Shown: positions 5,565 through 6,874 of the stretch, piece after piece
How the letters are laid out: every line of letters begins with the position of its first letter
Position numbering within the stretch: position 1 is the stretch's first letter
Assembly (NCBI GenBank): GCA_903860995.1
Contig: CAIOSS010000333.1
Coordinates: forward strand, 1-6,874
Direction: 5' to 3'
Origin: an uncultured delta proteobacterium
GTDB taxonomy: Bacteria; Myxococcota_A; Polyangia; Polyangiales; Ga0077539
Length of the DNA: 6,874 bases
Position numbers and translations under genes: made by a program
The notes under the pieces: model-generated
Database searches by the model: none
Told to the model about the DNA's origin: nothing
What the model saw: the letters and a program-made list of their open reading frames with translations, nothing else

Positions 5565-6695
5565 ATGAAGTTCCGCGGCGTGAAGCCTTCGCTGATCTCG
5601 ACCCAGGTGCGCAACACGGCCGCGTGGGCCCTCGACGGGCCGGTCGACGGACCCGCGCACTCGTGGCGCCGGGCGCTGGTGTCGGCGACGGAGATCCCGC
5701 ACGGCCACGACGGCGAGGGGGCGTACCTCCGGCTGCTGCTCGCGGCGCACCACGCCACGGTGGCGACCTTCGTGCCGACGGACGTCGACAGCCACATCCG
5801 CTTCCACGCGTGGCAGCGCTGCGAGACCGTCGACGACCTCCGGGTGGCCGCCGCGGTGCTCGACGAGACGGCGGCGTGGGACCCGTCGGAGGTGTCCGCC
5901 CGCGTGGTGACCATCGAGGGCGTGGGGTCCATCTCGGGGCACGACGGCGAGTGGATGGGGGTGCGCGCCGGGGCCCTCGGGCGCGCCCTGGCCCTCGACG
6001 ACGGCGCCACGGCCGACGCGCAGACCGCCTTCCTGGATGCCTCGCTCGAGCGCCACGCGGAGGCCTTCGCGGCGGTGCAGCGGGCGAAGGGGCGCGAGCT
6101 CAAGGCTCTGGAGGTGGTGGCCACCATCGCGCACAACCTGGGCGACCTCTCGCGGGTGGTAGAGACGTGGCCGATGAAGTCCCCTGCCGCGCTTGCGGTT
6201 CGCCGGCGCTACGCGAAGCTGGGCCACGAGACCGACGGCGACCCGCGCTTCGCCCTCGCGGGGCGCATCTACCGGCGCGCCATGGCCGCGGAGAACCCGC
6301 GCTTCCTGGCGCTGCGGGCGGCGCGCTCGCTGCGGGTGCACCGCGACCTGCTGCTGGGCATCGGGCCCTTCTTCGACGCCTGGGGCGAGACCGTCGCGCG
6401 GCACCCCTCGCTCGACGACAGGGCGCCCGGCGGGGAGCACGGCGGGCGCGGCGCGGCGCTCGCGGCGCTGGTGGCGAGCCACCTCGCGGCGCCGACGGTG
6501 CAGGGCTTCCTCCGGGCGATCGCGGGCTTCCACCGGGCGGCGCCGGGGGGCGTGGAGCGCTACGCCGACCAGGTGGCGGCGCGCGAGCGGGCTTCGCTGC
6601 GGACGGGGGCGATCCGGGAGGCGCTGGGGGTCGACCGCGACCGCTTCGAGGCGCGCGCGATCAACCGCTACCGCGCCGCGCACGACGCGGGGTGA
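5565..6695 (+). CDS. Unknown protein, fourth gene of the pqq operon
   Basis: I do not recognise this 376-residue protein. It has no signal peptide, no long hydrophobic segment and few cysteines, so it is probably cytoplasmic and largely helical. The first third is rich in histidine (H32, H46, H48, H62, H63, H77, H81, H126), including AAHHATVATF and DSHIRFHAWQRCE, which could bind a metal; this is speculative. The middle (150-275) has Ala/Leu/Arg-rich amphipathic helices, and RFLALRAARSLRVHRDLLLG (247-266) is a strong helix. ATG 5565 is the first start after the pqqE stop, six bases away and in the same frame. No clear Shine-Dalgarno is seen, so coupling to pqqE is likely. Third-position GC matches pqqE. 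It lacks the HxHxDH motif of PqqB and the HxxEH motif of M16 peptidases, so it is not an obvious stand-in for either. The frame is secure; function unknown. Confidence 0.85.
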   Translation: MKFRGVKPSLISTQVRNTAAWALDGPVDGPAHSWRRALVSATEIPHGHDGEGAYLRLLLAAHHATVATFVPTDVDSHIRFHAWQRCETVDDLRVAAAVLDETAAWDPSEVSARVVTIEGVGSISGHDGEWMGVRAGALGRALALDDGATADAQTAFLDASLERHAEAFAAVQRAKGRELKALEVVATIAHNLGDLSRVVETWPMKSPAALAVRRRYAKLGHETDGDPRFALAGRIYRRAMAAENPRFLALRAARSLRVHRDLLLGIGPFFDAWGETVARHPSLDDRAPGGEHGGRGAALAALVASHLAAPTVQGFLRAIAGFHRAAPGGVERYADQVAARERASLRTGAIREALGVDRDRFEARAINRYRAAHDAG

Positions 6696-6739
6696 CGTCG
6701 GCCCGGAGGCCCTAGTACCGCGTCGCAGGAGTTCTGACG

Positions 6740-6874
6740 GGTTGAGCAGGGCACCCGCCCACGCCCGCAATCACCGGCCTCGCCGATCGAGGGGAGCATC
6801 CGCCCAGGCCTGCGATCACCGGCCTCGCCCTCCGAGGGGAGCATCCGCCCGCGCCTACAATCGCCGGCCTCGCC
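6740..6874. repeat. 45-bp tandem repeat, three copies, cut by window edge
   Basis: Copies lie at 6740-6784, 6785-6829 and 6830-6874. The last 14-15 bases (ATCRCCGGCCTCGCC) are almost invariant; the first copy differs most at its 5' end. At each of the two junctions CCTCG and CGAGG flank a 5-bp centre, giving a small potential hairpin per period. The period is 15 codons and the array is stop-free in at least one frame on each strand. On the minus strand a frame with repeating GEAGD...GR(M/V) is open from the edge down to a stop at 6668-6670, inside the end of the preceding gene. Coding is therefore possible but unproven; I favour a non-coding minisatellite. The 44 bases before it (6696-6739) hold only a weak GGCC/GGCC hairpin and no clear terminator. 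Confidence 0.85.

Noticed and set aside
4721..6715. 664-codon plus-strand frame across pqqE and the following gene
   Set aside because: Arg/Gly/Pro-rich translation typical of an off-frame in high-GC DNA; both real genes under it have better support.
5235..6770. 511-codon minus-strand frame starting in the 45-bp repeats
   Set aside because: It is antisense to pqqE and the fourth gene, Arg/Val/His-rich, with no motif; a shadow of the coding strand.
6740..6874. CRISPR array at the right edge
   Set aside because: The 45-bp units are contiguous and similar along their whole length, so there are no spacers.

Overview
The window is very GC-rich DNA with strong G/C preference at third codon positions. 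It carries a huge cysteine-rich lipoprotein made of repeats typical of myxobacteria (Stig1-like CGxCG units plus one Myxococcus-type CGDG...CDDGN...GDGC unit). Together these point to a member of the Myxococcota, most likely a Polyangia/Sandaracinus-like soil or marine predator. That assignment is an inference from protein style and composition, not from a marker gene.

Layout, left to right. Positions 1-108 may be the last codons of an unidentified gene. Positions 169-2766 (+) encode an 865-residue lipoprotein: a lipobox, a short linker, 13 tandem units with exactly eight cysteines each, one DUF4215-like disulfide unit, an Asp/Asn-rich segment, and a C-terminal P-domain-like beta module. Positions 2763-3299 (-) hold the decayed C-terminal part of an IS91-family transposase, frameshifted and lacking its N-terminal half; its stop codon overlaps the lipoprotein stop. 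Positions 3300-3466 are a non-coding leader containing a perfect 10-bp inverted repeat.

Positions 3467-6695 (+) form one tight operon: pqqC, pqqD and pqqE overlap by 4 bp at each junction, and a fourth gene of unknown function starts 6 bp after pqqE. In the standard pathway PqqD presents the PqqA precursor peptide to the radical-SAM enzyme PqqE, which cross-links its Glu and Tyr. PqqC performs the final ring closure and oxidation to pyrroloquinoline quinone (PQQ). No pqqA, pqqB or protease gene is visible here; the operon begins directly after the transposase remnant.

The most interesting signal is that this PqqC has replaced two histidines of the classical active site (H84 to Gln and H154 to Met, Klebsiella numbering), while the other active-site residues I could align are kept. 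The adjacent PqqE also departs from family-typical motifs. With the unknown fourth gene, this suggests either a divergent myxobacterial PQQ pathway or a related peptide-derived product. The window ends in at least three copies of a 45-bp tandem repeat that continues past the right edge.
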